The position numbers and the translations under genes are program-made. Of a DNA stretch of 64,000 nucleotides, positions 39,101 to 54,100 are shown piece by piece. Under the pieces are notes generated by a model. The model was given only the letters and a program-made list of their open reading frames with translations, did not search any database and had not been told where the DNA came from. The stretch comes from Rhyacichthys aspro (Eukaryota; Chordata; Actinopteri; Gobiiformes; Rhyacichthyidae): contig CM072148.1 in NCBI GenBank assembly GCA_036850595.1, forward strand, positions 5,569,118 through 5,633,117, read 5' to 3'. The stretch's first letter is position 1. The number at the start of each line of letters is the position of its first letter.

Positions 39101-42100
39101 GCTCCTGGGAACACTCTCATGCTTTTATATTCTTTAACTGTTTCATATGGAAACCCCATCAGGTCTTTGTGCACAGTGACACGTGCCCCAACCCGAAGGC
39201 CTTTGCCCGGGACGCCGCTCGTCTCCCTCGCCCCCCTCCTCCTCCGAACTGGCATCCTGGAACTTCGCTCCCTGCTCCTTTGGCACTGACAGATCCAGAG
39301 GTTAATTAGCTTGTGCCAGCTTTGCCTGTCCCACTGCCAGTTAATGAAAATCTGATTGGCTTCTAGGTGTCAAGAGTGTCCTGAAAGTTAATTCGCCCAG
39401 ACCACCTCCTCTTTCCCTGGTGTCTTTAAGCCTCACATCCTGCTCTTACTTTTACGGTTGGACTGTAAAGTCTTTATTTCCTTTCTTGTCCATTTAATGT
39501 TCCCACACAGAAATACACATTTTACCATATGACTGACGCACAGATGTGGGAAGTCACACTTGCATTTTAACAGACTGTCTAGACTAGATCTTTTTTTTCT
39601 TCTAGTTGAGGAAAATGGTTTAAACCTCAAATAGTATATCATAAAAGCAGTAATTTGTGGACAAAACAGGCTTTATGACGCTATCTACTGTTGATTATGA
39701 GGGATTAATATATGAGAACCTCTATTCAGGAAACACTGGCCACATGCTCAAAAAGGAGTGCTCCTATTGGTCAACACCGGCTTGTCATATGGCGTTCCAG
39801 TAAGTTTAATATTCGATAAAACAGAGAAAGTGTATATTCAGCAGTTTTAACACAGTAAAACAGCACAAAAAAGAAAAGCATCAACAGAGAAAAGGGAGGC
39901 AATGTGAAACGCAGATAAATGTTGTCAGTTCAGTCACGTAACGTTTAACGAGGAGGAGATAATTGTTGTTGTGACGCTGAAGTTGCAGCTAAGCTAACGC
40001 TAAACTCTAAACTTCAGTTTGATGGAATGTATTAGTATTTTGTGGAAGAAGGCTGCTTTTGGGAGAGAGTGGAGTCTGAGACAGGGACAAAAAAAGAAAA
40101 TTGGGTAGTGGAGCTTTAAGTAACTTTTTAATAACTTTGACTCTTTACAAACAAAACAACACATTTTAATATTTACTTAAGCATTTTTGATTAAATGTAC
40201 TGAGTGTTTAGAGGAAAATGCCTATTTGTACATTATTATATTGATGCTTTGCCTCCACATGCTTGAGGCACTATAAAAAGAGAGTCACATGTAATAAAGT
40301 TGCAAGTGTAAGTTGTAACAGTATTCTTAGCGAGTAGGGATCATAATAAAGGGTGTTTCCTCAAAGTGGCAAGGAAGCAGGGAGTGAGTAGGAGTTTGTG
40401 TGATACCACTTTATGTCTGCTCATTCGTACTTGTCTGGGGTTCAGAGTCCTTCATTTCTTGTTTGTGTCCCTCTCTCCCGCTCTAATAACACTAATTAAA
40501 CCATTAACCACTTCAAGGCCCACACCGTCGCTCTAATTGGCTTAATCACCAGTGCATTGGCAGGTCACGGCCCGCTGACCGGCTCTCCGTCACCTCGAGT
40601 GACCAGAGCATCCCCTAGTCTCACAGCGAGACAGGACAAGTTAATTCCAACAGGCGCTAAGCTAGGGTTACACGGCCCATAAGAAGGTCTAGGATTCCCA
40701 GAATTAGCAGACAATAAGTCCGAAGGAAACGGTGTGAATAGTTGGTCAAAGTCGGATATCAAGGCTGCGTCTTGTGGTCCGTGACCCAGAGGTCGGCTGA
40801 GGTTTTCCACCAACTCGGGTTTCTTGACAAGTCTCGAGTTGTGACACCTTTACCACCTGGCTGTACTTTGTGAGAGCTACACAGTGGCTCGGCTGATTAC
40901 TTCCTTGGTTTACAGATAAGTGTTGCTTTACAGCGGTGTTCTTGTGCTGGTAGCGTCACCTGCTTGGCCTCATGTAACCCTGGTACACCGATGTGACCTG
41001 CAGACGACAAACAGTGCAGCGGCAAGATGGAAAACATGTGTCGGACATAAAAGACGGAGAAAAGGCCTTAGCCCTGGGTTTGGTATTTTAAATATCACTT
41101 TCTGGCTTTTTACTTACAATAGAGGACATTTGAACAAGAGATGTATCAGACTGAACTTTCAGTACTCTATCACTGACCTACAGATATTCTTCACATATTT
41201 GAGAGACAGTTCACTCATAAGCTGTGGCCAGTCCTTGGTTTTTATAATGCTCTTTTATTGTATTGTAACATGAAAAATAGTCATTAGTTTTTTTAATGTG
41301 CTTCCTTTAACATTTTAACAGGATTAGTTACAGTAAAAAAAAAATCAAATGAAAGATGTTTTACTCGTGGAAAACTACACAGACTATTAAACTTGTGTGA
41401 CATAGAAAACCTGCTGCTGACAGACTGACTCAGTGTGAGTTTAACTTAAACGTCCTTTTGCAACACTGTTTTTAAGGTTAGTGTTTCTGAAATTGAACTT
41501 TTTCTTACCTTCAATCATAATGATTAATTGATACTACAATATATAGTAATGTAGCATTACCTAAAATAGACATGTGGGTTAACCTAAGTCCTGTAGGGCA
41601 GCTGTTGGACCAAAAGCCCTTTTACTCACACAAGGTGATCCCCAGAAGCTGTACAAACATGATGTGCATAATTCTGTATGTGTACCTCTTTATTTCCATT
41701 TTCAGAGCTTCACCTGACAATCACCCTCAAAGATTCATACAAGTTACTGGAATTTACTGTGTAGATTTTCAATAGGGTTTTACTACAGATCTACTTCTTT
41801 ATGCGATGAATGAAGAGTTTGGTCCAAGGCCAGTCTGTGGCATGTTCATTGGCCAATGCAGACAATAATTAAAAGCCAAGTTCTTGTATTCACAGCACAA
41901 TGCAAACAGAACTAATATGAGCTCTCTGAGCTCTATTCACAGGGTGAGATTTAAGCCAAAGCAAGAGCTTAATTCTTCAGATTCTATCAAAGCTCATAAA
42001 ATGCTCTCACTTCCCGTTTTTTCTCTTTGATTATGGCAGGCATGGAGCCGGGTGTCAGATGACACAGAGCTCCACTACAGCGCTGTGCTGCAGGCTTTAG

Positions 42101-45100
42101 AGCAAAAGACCAGTGCTTTCTGTTGACATTAAGAATGCATTTTGCTCTGCATCCTGGCCTCAGGCTACACACAGAGCATCTGTCAAACGCTGGTAGACAG
42201 GTTTCAGTCTTGTGGGTTAACAAATTAGCCCACAGTGTATCAGAGCCTCTACTGTTTCCAACTCGAGTAAAAGATGCATTCTCTTGTCTCACCTCACAGT
42301 TAATGTGTTCGTTAGACTGAGGGATGGGTGGGGATGATTTCTCTTGACTATTTTTACTGTTTTTAGTCTTTGTAGTCTGCTGGCTGGCATGGAAACACCA
42401 CGACTATAGGGAGAATCTTATGTAAACAGTGGATATATATGCTCAATCACTAAGAGCAATATAATAATTTTATTGCCAGAAATCTTCATGCTGTGACAGA
42501 GTGACACTTTTGTGAAAAGTGTTTCTTAAACTATTCACCCCAAGTACAACCTCAGACATCTTAAATGTTCCTTTTCAAGCACCACTTGCAGCGGTGCAGC
42601 AGTACGTTTATAGCCTTTGAAACTACACAATAGTTTACACAGCAGTCAGTTATAATCAAGATTGAATATTATAATTATCAGTTATTGACTTTTATCTAAT
42701 ATGCTGTGCTGCTATAAAGTGATCATACTCAGTGGCTAATTTAAGCCACAGTTAAAGCCACATCTGCTTTGTCCAAAACAGTAAGAAGACCTGTTGTAGT
42801 AAAGTAAAGCATATAGTATTGTGTAGGATATGCTAAAACTATAGCAAAACAAACAAAATGCATATCGTCACTTCTGGTACATTTAAGAGCATCGGCATTA
42901 TCTCTGTCCAAATATGATCTTATGAAATTATTATCAACCTAAATTAAGTTTATGCAAAAGTAAGTTACAAACTTGAACTGAGCTGAGAGTTGAAACCAAA
43001 ACAAAATCTGGAGCAAAACTTAATAAACGTTGGCTTTAATGGCCAAAAACACAAAAGCATTCAAATTTCCTGGAACTGAACCCATATTTCACATTGGCCT
43101 GTTGCTTGGGTTTATTCCTGGTTCATTCTTGTTTTCAAGTGACATTAAAACTGAACAGTGGCTGGGTAATTACCTTCTTAAAAGTCACGGACATCATGTC
43201 GCTAATGTTCTTCTGGTGTGTGTTTCAGACTCGGAGAAGGACGACGGCGAGCCGGGAAACGGGATCGCCCAGTGGAGGCTAAATGAGCAGCTCTACCCGT
43301 GTCCTGTTTGTGGCAAAGTGTTCGGCCGGCAGCAGACCCTCTCCAGACATCTGTCTCTACACACAGGTGAAAGGATGCTAAAAGTTGGGAATATTTTTTG
43401 TTTATAAGTGCTTCTTGTGTTGTTGTCGATGTGTGTATGTGTTTGCGCTGCCAACGCTAAGTAAATAAGGTTGACTAGACTGGATTACCCTTCCTTTAAA
43501 GAGATTACCACCGTGATTAGTCTCACTGGGAATACAGCCCATCTAATTACCCCGCTAGAAGGATGCCTCGTAGAGCATGTCCACACAAACACCATCGTGC
43601 ACTCTAGTCATCCTGGTGCAGTATGTTTGGTCTTCACACCCAACAACAACAGAGATCCTGATCCTGCTGTATGTCCCCAGTGTCTTGATTACAGTGTGTT
43701 TTCAAACTGCACTCTCCTCTTGCTCTGGCATCGACCATCCTTACTTCAGCTTCCATCTTTAGTAAGACAACAATTAATGAACATTCTGTGATTTAGTTTT
43801 GACATTTTAAAAGCATTCTATTTATAAAAGGAACAGCCTTATTCACTTTCATTAAACAAAAGCATAATCACATTAATGATATTATTATTATTGACATTGT
43901 TTGGGTTAAAGACACCTTTCTTCTTTTTTCCACAATAACTTAACCACAGTCAGATATTTATTGTTGAATTGTAGGATTAGTACAATTTCATAAAGTCACA
44001 ATATGGAACTGCGTCGACATGTTGACAGTACAATATCTATTGTTATTAAAAATGAAGACTCTGGAACATTTCCAGTGTCCGCTGCTGTAGAAGAACCCTC
44101 TAAGTCTGGACTGAGGCTGGACAGATCTGAGGTTCACAGCAGTGAGGATTGCTGTGGTATTAGAGACACCTTTTTAATAGGATTCTGTGTAAGAGTGTTT
44201 CAGAAATGACCTAAATTAACATTAAGACTGCTTGCATTCATTGAAATAAAATGTGGTAAAGTAAACATATGGAGTGCACAAAGTGAGAATGGTCATCTGT
44301 TAGTGCAGTGTTTACCAAACTTTTTTATTATGGGATCCATATTTCAAAAGACCAAAAAAAACAAAAAAAAAAACATGACACAACCTTCTTAGTCCAGTTA
44401 GCCTTGTTTGGTCATTTTTTGTAAAACCTTATGTTGATCATTTGCATCGTTGTTTTGTTTTAATTCATTGTCCTTTCAATGATTTATAGTGTGATTCTTT
44501 TTTACTGCTGACTTTTCTAAAAGCAGCATCTTTTTTCATCGAATGCCCATAGACTAACAGAAACTTTCTTCATTTTTGAGCTGATGGAATGAAATCTGTG
44601 ATTAACTAGTGATTGTCCAGGCTGTGCTCGATCTCACACCATGGACTGCTTTAAAAAAAAAGAATGTTTAGAGCTTACATTTAGCTTAATGGTTATAGCA
44701 AAAAGTTAGCAATTATCCAAAGCCAAGCCAATTTAAAGAGTAATTTTTGTCTTCAAAATTATTTTTTTTTACAGTGATGTCTCCTTAAAGTTACATGCTA
44801 ATGCTAATCTAGTGTGTCTGTTTATTTGCGATTAGCTTTTGCTTTCTAGGCTAAATGATATGTTCAAATAGACTTCCCCTCAGTCCAGTTCAGGGTTAAA
44901 TTAGTCAGTGTTTGAAATCAATAACAAGACATGCTGCAATAGCTCACTTCTCCATCTAGTGGTGGGGAGGGGTATTACAGGCATTCCTAGGACTGTCCTA
45001 GAATCTTAATAATATTGCATTGAATCATATAATATAAAGACTGTAAATTGCAAGTTACAAACAATCCTAATCAGAAATGATAACAAGCTATATTTTATAA

Positions 45101-48100
45101 GTCCTGTCAAAAACTGTATGGAATCCTGACCTGGATCCCATTGCTCCATGTCACACTCACTTCCTGTTTCCTGTCTGTCTATACTGTTCAAATAACGGCT
45201 AAAATAGCGTTAAGGTTTTATGCTAATCATAGCTTGGATCAGTTTTGCTGTTTAGATTTTGCTCAAAAAACTGCACTGTCAGTCAATTTCAGACTAAAAC
45301 CAATAATAAAACATACATTTTTCTGGTGGGTTTGAACACTGCTGTAGCTCACACCTCCATCTAGTGGTAGGGAGAAACATAACAGGCTACCCAGGACAGC
45401 ACATGGAAATCTTTGTAACAAGCTGCATTATTGACATACTATCAAAACTGTTATTTCAAAGATACTTTATAACATCCAAAACACTCCTTACACTACTTTA
45501 AAGCAAATAAACACAGTATTAGACATTAATGCAGACCGCTCCGGACGGCAGACTAAATTACTGGGCACACAAATGGAGACTCGTGTACAAAATGCCCCCA
45601 CACGATTGGACATGGTCTCACATTTAGCGCGCACACACGACTCGTACACACACACCATCTGAGAGTGTTGGCTGCGAACAGCTTGGCCACACCACAGAGA
45701 GCAGAAGCAGGGGCATATGTCAGTGTGATGGTCTTTTTGGTTTCCCCGGCGACATAAAGGTTGCCTGGCTTTGTGTCCTTTGGGCAAATGGCGAGTGTGT
45801 ATGTGTGTTCGAAAGGGGGAACGAGAAGGGGATGATTTGTTTTAGTGTAGTTTGTTTAGGGTGAAAGAATATTGTATACTTAAGATGTTCTGTGTAGACT
45901 TATAAGGCAAATATATAACATTAGAACACGTCTAGGAAAGCTTCTTGGGATTTTTTGGTATATTAGGAGTTTATCTTAATGGTGTTTTTTGATTCTTTCC
46001 TCAAATCAGTGTTCAGCCTCGCATCAGGTAAAGGTGAGATGGGGTTACGTGTTTAGTAATTAGGTTCACGCTCACTTTAAAGGCACAGACGCGGAGTAAA
46101 ACTTAATGAAATATCAGCTGAGGTAATGTTTACTCTAACCTGTGGTCTTGTGTGTGTGCTGTGTTTCTTTTTTTTCTGCAGAGGAGAGGAAATACAAGTG
46201 TCACCTGTGTCCTTACGCCGCCAAGTGCAGGGCTAACCTCAATCAGCACCTGACCATCCACTCTGTCAAGCTGGTCAGCACGGACGCCGAGCAGATCGTC
46301 AGCGCGGTCACAGCCGACTCCGCCGAGCGCAAGAACTGCCCCTATTACTACAGGTAGTAATAATCATGAACCAGATCAAATGTCCCCCTCTTTTTAAAGA
46401 TGTCTCAAACCAATATCAGACAGTTTAGCGTTCTGGAACATTTGAAGCTGACCTGACTCGTAGATGCAGCTTACAGCATTTCTGTTGGACTGCTTCTGTG
46501 TAGCTTCACATTAGAAAGGAAGGTAATCCAATAAATTAAATTGAATAAAAACTTAAATGATTCTGAGCCAATTGGTTTTAAATGTAAGATTTTGGGCTTA
46601 TAATGAGAAAAGATTTAAATTATTCACTTCTGTGCCAAAAAATGTAACTATAATTCTTTATTTTTACTACATAAAGCATTAATAAGCAGTGAAAAAATAA
46701 CCAAAACAGAACCTTCTCTGTTGTATCTAACTTATTTAATTTGGTGGTTACATCTACATTTCTTTCACATGGCCCATTGTAATTATAATACAATGCCCAA
46801 CAAAAAAATGTGTTGCAATGTCTGGATCTTGATAAATGGCGCACATTTACTACAATACCATAAAAGAGACAGTACAATGTTGCACAATTCTATGTTGTTT
46901 GGGCAGATTGGGACAAAAAGTGACTTTTTATCAGAGAATATGAGTCTAATATTAGTATATTACACACAGACGAAGAGAAGATAGAGACTTTAGGGACTGA
47001 AACCAAAATAAGGGCGAGATAACTGCAAAATAAGACCAGTACATGGGAAGATAGTGGTCATGTGTTATCAAATATCAAAGAATCAAAACTTGCAATGATG
47101 TTGGTAGCATTTGAAGATAAAGGTTCTCTATTCAGCTACAAGAATGATGATAAATAATTAGCAGTCTTGGTTGGTCTCAGTTTATACCCTCTCCACAGAG
47201 TTTAGTATCTTTGAAAACATTGCCTTTTTGTGTATTTTGGTTTTCAGCTGCTGTGTTTATTTGTAGAGAGGCAAAAAAGCTTTTTCAGAGCTCAGTGATG
47301 TTTCAACTTAATGTGTCCACGCTGAATGGTGTATCTACTGAAGAGTTCGAATCCCTGGTAACAACATAAACACAAGTGTCAACTACAGACCTAGGCTTTA
47401 GAACAAATTACAAATGTACAACCCAAAGTTTTTGTCGTTTTGTGTTGCAAGACAAAAGCGATCCTGATACTGGCCTTGATTTTCTTGACTCAAAATTCCC
47501 AAATTTTCTCTGTCTGGATTTATTTCAACTTTGTTCTGCATTTCCATTTGTAATTATCTTTGTCAAGTGAAATGTAGCTCGGTTTTGTGCCACATACCAA
47601 TTTATTCAACATAATCTAACACCAAGGGCCGGCTGTCTGATTCTCTCCTTCTCCCCGTTTGCCTCCTCTTCCTGTCTGTTCTGCGTCCAGCTGCCATGTG
47701 TGCGGTTTCCAGACGGAGCTGAATGCCCAGTTTGTCAGCCACATGTCGCTCCATGTGGACAAGGAGCAGTGGATGTTCTCGCTCTGCTGCAGCGTCTGCG
47801 ACTACGTCTGCATGGAGGAGAGCGACATGAAGAGCCACATTAGTACTGGTCATGCAGGTAATTACTGTGTGCTTCTCATAAAAGTCATCAGTTGAGTGAT
47901 AGGAGAGAGAATACATCAGATTTCTTATGGACAAATTCCAATTCAATCTGTTTAGAGCTTCACATAAGTGTCCGTTATACCAGACTCTTCAAGCAGTGAA
48001 TCTCAGACTTCTCTCACAGAGTACCAGCTCGTAAAAGATTTCTACTAGTACCACCTTCTCTTTTATGTTATATCACAGCACATTCACAGTAAGGAGTATT

Positions 48101-51100
48101 ATAGAAGGACATACAGTAGAGAAGTGTTGAACTAAATCGAAAACTATCATCACTGTTACCCACAGAAAAAATACGATCTAAACTAGCTCGAATCCAGATT
48201 AAACCAGGATTAAAGCTAAATATTGTTGTTTAAAATGACAAAACAAGTCTGAAGTGATTTTAGTTTGATTTAGTTTGAAGTGGTTGGACTTGAATAGGTT
48301 TAAAACAGTTTTAGTTTGATTTTTAACAGGCTTTATGTAATGTTTTACATGGTATTACTTGGGCCTTAACATTTTAACTTTAATGCATTCTAAGTAGTTT
48401 TAGTGAGAGATAAAATGCATAAATAAAATGTGCTCTCATTATGTATAAAATAATTAGTTTCCTGGTTGTATTTTGAATTTCAGTCTAGAAAAAAGTAAAA
48501 TACATAATATTTCAAATGCAATTTGACTGAGCTGTTGCAAAACAGCAGAATGTGATGGATGTGTGTGCATTTTAATTTTCTCTACTCTTATTTATATTTG
48601 TTTAATATTGTGTTTTATAGTCATTTTATCATAATCTTTGCACCTCAGGATTGCATCCAATTTTGTTGTACAATCACAATGACATTTTAGTCTTATTTAC
48701 TAATGAAACACTTAGTATTGTTTATTGACATAAAGGGTTGCTTCATGAATAGATTTCTTATTTTATTTATTTACTCTTTTATTAAAAATTCATTGTGTCT
48801 TATGTTTACATCCAGCAGAAACTGATCTTTTATGTTTATGAGATGCATAAATCAATTAGATCATCTAATCAACAAACTGCTTTAGTTTAACATTTAACAT
48901 TTCCCTTTGCTCTGACTGTAATCATTACTCTTAACTGTGTCAGATTTATCAATGAATTCTCAAAGTCCAGTTACACATTCACGTCCGCTGCTGCTGCTAA
49001 CAAATAAATCAGGACAGTCAATTTATTTCTTTCACATAAGCCTCCAAAACCAGGATTATTCTAACTAAATAGACCATCCTTAACTAACCTGATTTAAAGA
49101 GTTATTTTACAATGACTCTGAGTGCTGGAGTGGGCGGGAGCTTACACATTGTGGCTCTTGTTCACAGCTCAGAATAGGCACAGAGAGCTGTATTTGGACA
49201 CTGACACATTTTCTTTTGTTTTGGCGCTGCTCTCTACCACATTGGATTTACATTTGGTGATAGAGAAGAAAAAGAATTAGAGGATTTAGTATTTTTAGGG
49301 GAGCAACATGTTCCACACAACACAGTTTTTGAAGAGGCCCTGATACTAGTGTGTAACTCTACTTCTATCTCAACAAAAAGATAATTTCACTCAAATTTAA
49401 TTTCACAAATTACTATCAGTGGGCACTTCACCTTAGATAAATTAATCCATCTATTTGGCAGGTGAGGCAGAACAACCTGCTGATTAACGAGCATGAATAT
49501 TGCACAGTTGAGCCTTCGAATGGTCCTAATAAAAGACCACTTTAAAAATGTGCAGTTTATCTCAACACAGAGCTTTAGTGGGCACTTAACTAAAGCCTCA
49601 CATTGGGCCTGCATTTGTTTATCTTTACATCTGATTAGGAGACTATACCTCAAACTGTGGTCTTACCAAATACTTCTGCATGATATTAGGACGTCATGTA
49701 ATAGGTGATAGCTTTCAAATGATAGTAAAAAGATCAGCGATCCCACAATTATCTCTGCCTCTTTTAAAATCATGTGAATATTTATACATATTTTGCTGTT
49801 TTTTGTGTAAGGAGACATATTTAGATTATCAACAGCCATTAATTCAGTGTTGACACTTTGCCAGAATGTGATTGGCCAAAGCTTTCTCTACACGGTGACC
49901 ATTCTCATCTGTTAAAATAATAAAGGCTAGATGAAGTCTCAGGGTCTTTTTTCACAGTTTATTCCTATTAGAAATTGCTATTAGTTGATTCTCATTACTC
50001 ATGACTTTCTCATGTAGAATATTATTAATCATAAAAAAATAGGAGCTAATTCTCAGAGGTTCACTGCATGATACAGAGAGCCCACTTTGCCCTGGGCTGG
50101 TTGGTTCCACTCTTCTTTTTCTCTTTGTCAATAACAGCACAGAACCATTACAACAATTTTACACACAATGAAAACAATGCAATACCTAATATGGATGTAA
50201 ATGGTTTTTGAGTTGTTTTTAAAAGTCACTGTCTGCTCTTGATCATTGAGTTATTTTTATGGCTCTTTATGTGAATAAGGACCATCAGTTCATGTAACGT
50301 GACTCCATTGTAAACTTGTTAAATGCAGCTTGGTCTCAGTTCAAAGGACGCTGCAAAAGAAAAACAGTAGAATTGGCTTTCACAAACAGCCCCCTCCTTC
50401 GACCTTCTCTGGACTTTTAAAGCTGCCTCTCTGAACCCCCGCTGGTCGATATGACTGTTTTTGTCTAAAACAGCTTTGTCCAGTTTATTGCTGACGTTCT
50501 GCTCCTCCACTGTTCAGTCTGTGTGTGTGTGATGTTGTGTATACGTGATGGTGGGTGGGATTGTCCGGCGCAGACGACTGAGGGGTCTTTCGGAGGCCAC
50601 AGTGGCCTTGTTTATCTGGGAAGGTTGGCCCTTATCGTACCTGAGGGGAAAAAATCAATAGGCCTTGGGTCCGGTGAAGACAAGCTGGGTTTACGATGCC
50701 ACTGTGGCCATCTTTTAAGTCTCTCAACCTGGTCGGGCATTTATCTCAGTCTGTTACAAGATGGACACCACCAAGAAATGCAGTCTTGTGTGGAGTTTAC
50801 ACCCATCACAAACATCCACTATCTTACATTCACTGTGAAATTCACAAGGTCCTAACTTCCTCTAAAACAAGCAATACTCCTAATACTCAATAATTAACAC
50901 TTTTAATATTCACTGTCAAATATGTCCTGCTTTCTAATAAACTCCAACTAAATGAACAGTATAACCCAAAATATGAAAAAACAAGGAATACATTTTAAAC
51001 TAAATCCAGGACTAAGACAGACTTAATACTAAGCCCATGCTTAATTATGGACTAAACTCAGGCCTAACCTTAGTTTCCAGGAAGAACTAAAAGTAGTTCT

Positions 51101-54100
51101 AAACCAAGTCTGCCTCGGAAATATGTAAAAACTACATAAGAAGTAAACAGTACCACAATTAGGATTATGTCAGGAATAAAAACTGAACAAAGCAAGATTT
51201 AACAAGTAAAACCCCAGAATAAGCCAACATAAAACTGTGATTGGTTATTTCAACACGGACAGAGTTTGTAACTTATTGACAGCTGTAAATGGTTTCTTGA
51301 TCAATGACAATCAGTTTAGGGCACACTATGTTCGCGGGCATTAATGCACAGCTTGATTTAAAGAACGTCGCTGTGGCTGAACCCAGGAGTCAAGCTGTGA
51401 ATTTTGAGATGTTTTTACTGCGATACACTTAAGTTGGTCCTTTGCAACACATAGGAGTATTTGGTTTAGAAACTGAGATGTCATTAGGCAACTGAAAACA
51501 TAAGCCATGAATAATGTAAAAAAAAGAACTGTCCATATAAAATGAATACTTTAAAAGAGCTGAATACATTTAAGGAAGGTGACCAAATACAAACAGGAAG
51601 AACATGGGTCGGATTCAGAAATGTGCCTTTTTGTGGAGTTAGATCACAATCCTCAAGGAAATTTATGGCCAAAACGCAATAAAATCTTTTCATTTTTGGC
51701 AAAACTCATTGTTGTATTGAAGGCCTGTAAAACTCTGTCTAAACCAAGACTAGACCAAATCAAACCAATGAGTCCGCCAAGATTAAACCCAAGATTTGCC
51801 TAAACCAGTCTAAAACCAGGAAAGCAATACAAGACTAAACCCAGGACTACAACTAAAAAACATGCTATTTCTTGACTGAAGGTTACTTTTAAACACAGCA
51901 ATCTGAACAAACTATGGCACAAAAATGTTTCACTTCAGTTGCTGCCTGTAACCTTGTCAACGGGCAACATCACTTCTTAAATATCATACTTTTGTTTGAA
52001 GATAAAATTCTCCACCTTCGTCTTCATCTGAGCTTTTGTGGTCAAAGCCATTCATCTAAAAACAAAAACGGAATATTTTTCGTATTGACAGTGTTGCAGT
52101 GTTGAGGTCCACTGCCTCATAGTAATCCTTTCTCTGTCTAATTTGAACTATTCTAATCTTTTTGGATAATTTAAGCAAATAAAGCGCCTTCAAGAGACAT
52201 ATTCAAAGTGCTCTGAGACTGCACTGTAAATGACCCTGGTATATTTAGACCTGATTGAAAGCAATTAATCGTATGTTTTAGTTTAAAAAGCATGCGCAGT
52301 GTGTTCGTACACTCTTCAATGGCTGACGAATGCGGTGGTATTAAAAAGATAGGTCAACCATTTCAGGATCGGAGCAGCCTTTCTCCCTCCTGAGTGAATG
52401 GCCTTTGTTGAGCTGTGCCCTGAGATGCTCCCGCCATCTTAGCTCCTTCGGCCATGACCTGCGCTCCTCACCCCTCCTCCTCTCCCTCGCTCCTGCGCCC
52501 TCGCCTCACGCTCGTCTAATTCCCTCCTCTCTTCCCACCGAATTGCAGACTTAGAAAAGAGAGATCAATAAAAGCACACTGCGTCTTGATTGGACTGGCA
52601 GCAGGGCCTCAGTCCGAGCGGTATGCAGAAGGCTGTCTGCTTCTACTCTGCGAACGTGTGCAAAGTGTGGCTGTTTTATAGAAAAGGATCGTGACTTTCT
52701 TTTCAGTTTCAGTTGAAAGTTGTGAATTGTCTCTTCTTAGACTTCTAACGTGTGCTCATTGGCTCATGTGTGTGTGACCTCCTGTTTATGTGCCCACAAA
52801 GTAGGTCTTCAAAGCACAAAAGACTTGGCTTGTAGACATTTGTAGCCCATTTTTTACACTAACACACACACTCTTGGATATTTCACATGGATATTTCAAT
52901 TTTAAAATGACACCAGATAAGTTAAGGCTCATTAGAACTGTGTTAATGTTTTGGCAAATGTTAGCATCTTAAACTAGTGTATGTTTCCCAGAATACTTGA
53001 CTCAAGAGTTTAAGTATGTTGCTACATTTTTCCAGACATTTCACTTTTTCTTACATTTTCCATGATTTTCCACTACTGTATTCCAATTTTTCCAGAAGGT
53101 GTAGGAATATTATATATTTCTGTGTCTGATATTTCCCCTCATAAATGTGTGTGTGTGTGTGTGTGTGTGTGCTAACAGTGATTTATTTATTGTATTTTTT
53201 TATCCAGTTCTCAACTCCAGGAGTCCTCTCAGCGAGACCAAGAGCACCTCATCGTCCCTGTCGGCCCTCAGCGATTCACTCAACAGCTCTGAAGGCGGGG
53301 ACCACAGCAATGAAGAACTGAAGAGTCTGCTGGCCCCGCCCTCCTCCGCCGGCAGCCAATCAAGCTCTGGAAGCCACTCGGGATCAGGAACTGAGGACAA
53401 AAATGAAAAAGGCAAGAGTTTGGAGATACCTAATATGTGAAGTTCTGAAATAACAGTCCAATTCATTTTAAAATTTCATCCAAGCATTTTACTAAAAGGA
53501 CATCACATTGATGTAAATTTGGAATTAATTTAGCAAACAAAAACGTTGGTGCAGTGTTATGTTTAACAGCTTTTGTTATAAGTTTTAAAACAAAGATGCC
53601 GTATTGTGGACATAACCTTTATTCTTAAATAGAATCGTATACATATGTAGACTTCTATAGTATAGCATAGGCTAGGCTAGTTTAGCATAATTTGGTGTTG
53701 TATCATGTAGCATAGTGTAGCATGGTCTAGTGTAGCATAATGAAATATAATGTGGTAAAGCATAGTATAGTGTAGTATAGTGTAGTTTAGATTAATGTAG
53801 TGTGGCATAGCATAGTGTAGCATGGTATAGCGCAGTATAGTGTAGCATTAATTTGTGTAATGTAGCATAGTATATAGTAATGTATTGTAGCATAGCATAT
53901 TGTAGCAAAGTTTTGAGTAGTATAGCAAAGCATAGTTTAGCGTAGAATAGTGTAGCATACCATATGCTAGGATAGTGTAGCGTAGTATAGTGTTGCATAG
54001 CATAGTCTAGTATAGTGTTGTGTAGTATAGTGTGGCATAGTATAGTATGGTGTATTATGGTGTACCCCAGCATAGTGTAGTATAGTGTAGCATAGCATAG

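Larger units (their letters stand above)
37727..43228 (+). other. znf827: Intron 7 (5.5 kb)
   Basis: Donor GTAAAA, acceptor gtgtgtttcag. Contents: a poly(A) run (38153-38169), two CNE-like blocks (39190-39410 and 40477-40620), a transposon-like stretch between them (about 39680-40130, ending TGGAGCTTTAA), and otherwise AT-rich DNA with nothing recognised at 41280-43200. Confidence 0.85.
47858..53207 (+). other. znf827: Intron 10 (5.35 kb)
   Basis: Donor GTAATT; acceptor with a (TG)13 repeat, branch point and T-tract (53146-53207). It contains scattered CTAAACCAGGA-like degenerate repeats (48170-48320, 50995-51130, 51730-51860) and a GC-richer block at 52330-52660 with a YY1-type CCGCCATCTT at 52431-52440. 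The remainder is AT-rich with nothing recognised. Confidence 0.85.

Noticed and set aside
53418..53419. GT donor six bases past the GC donor of exon 11
   Set aside because: In frame but poor context (AAGA|GTTTGG) and would insert residues absent from the human junction; kept only as an alternative.
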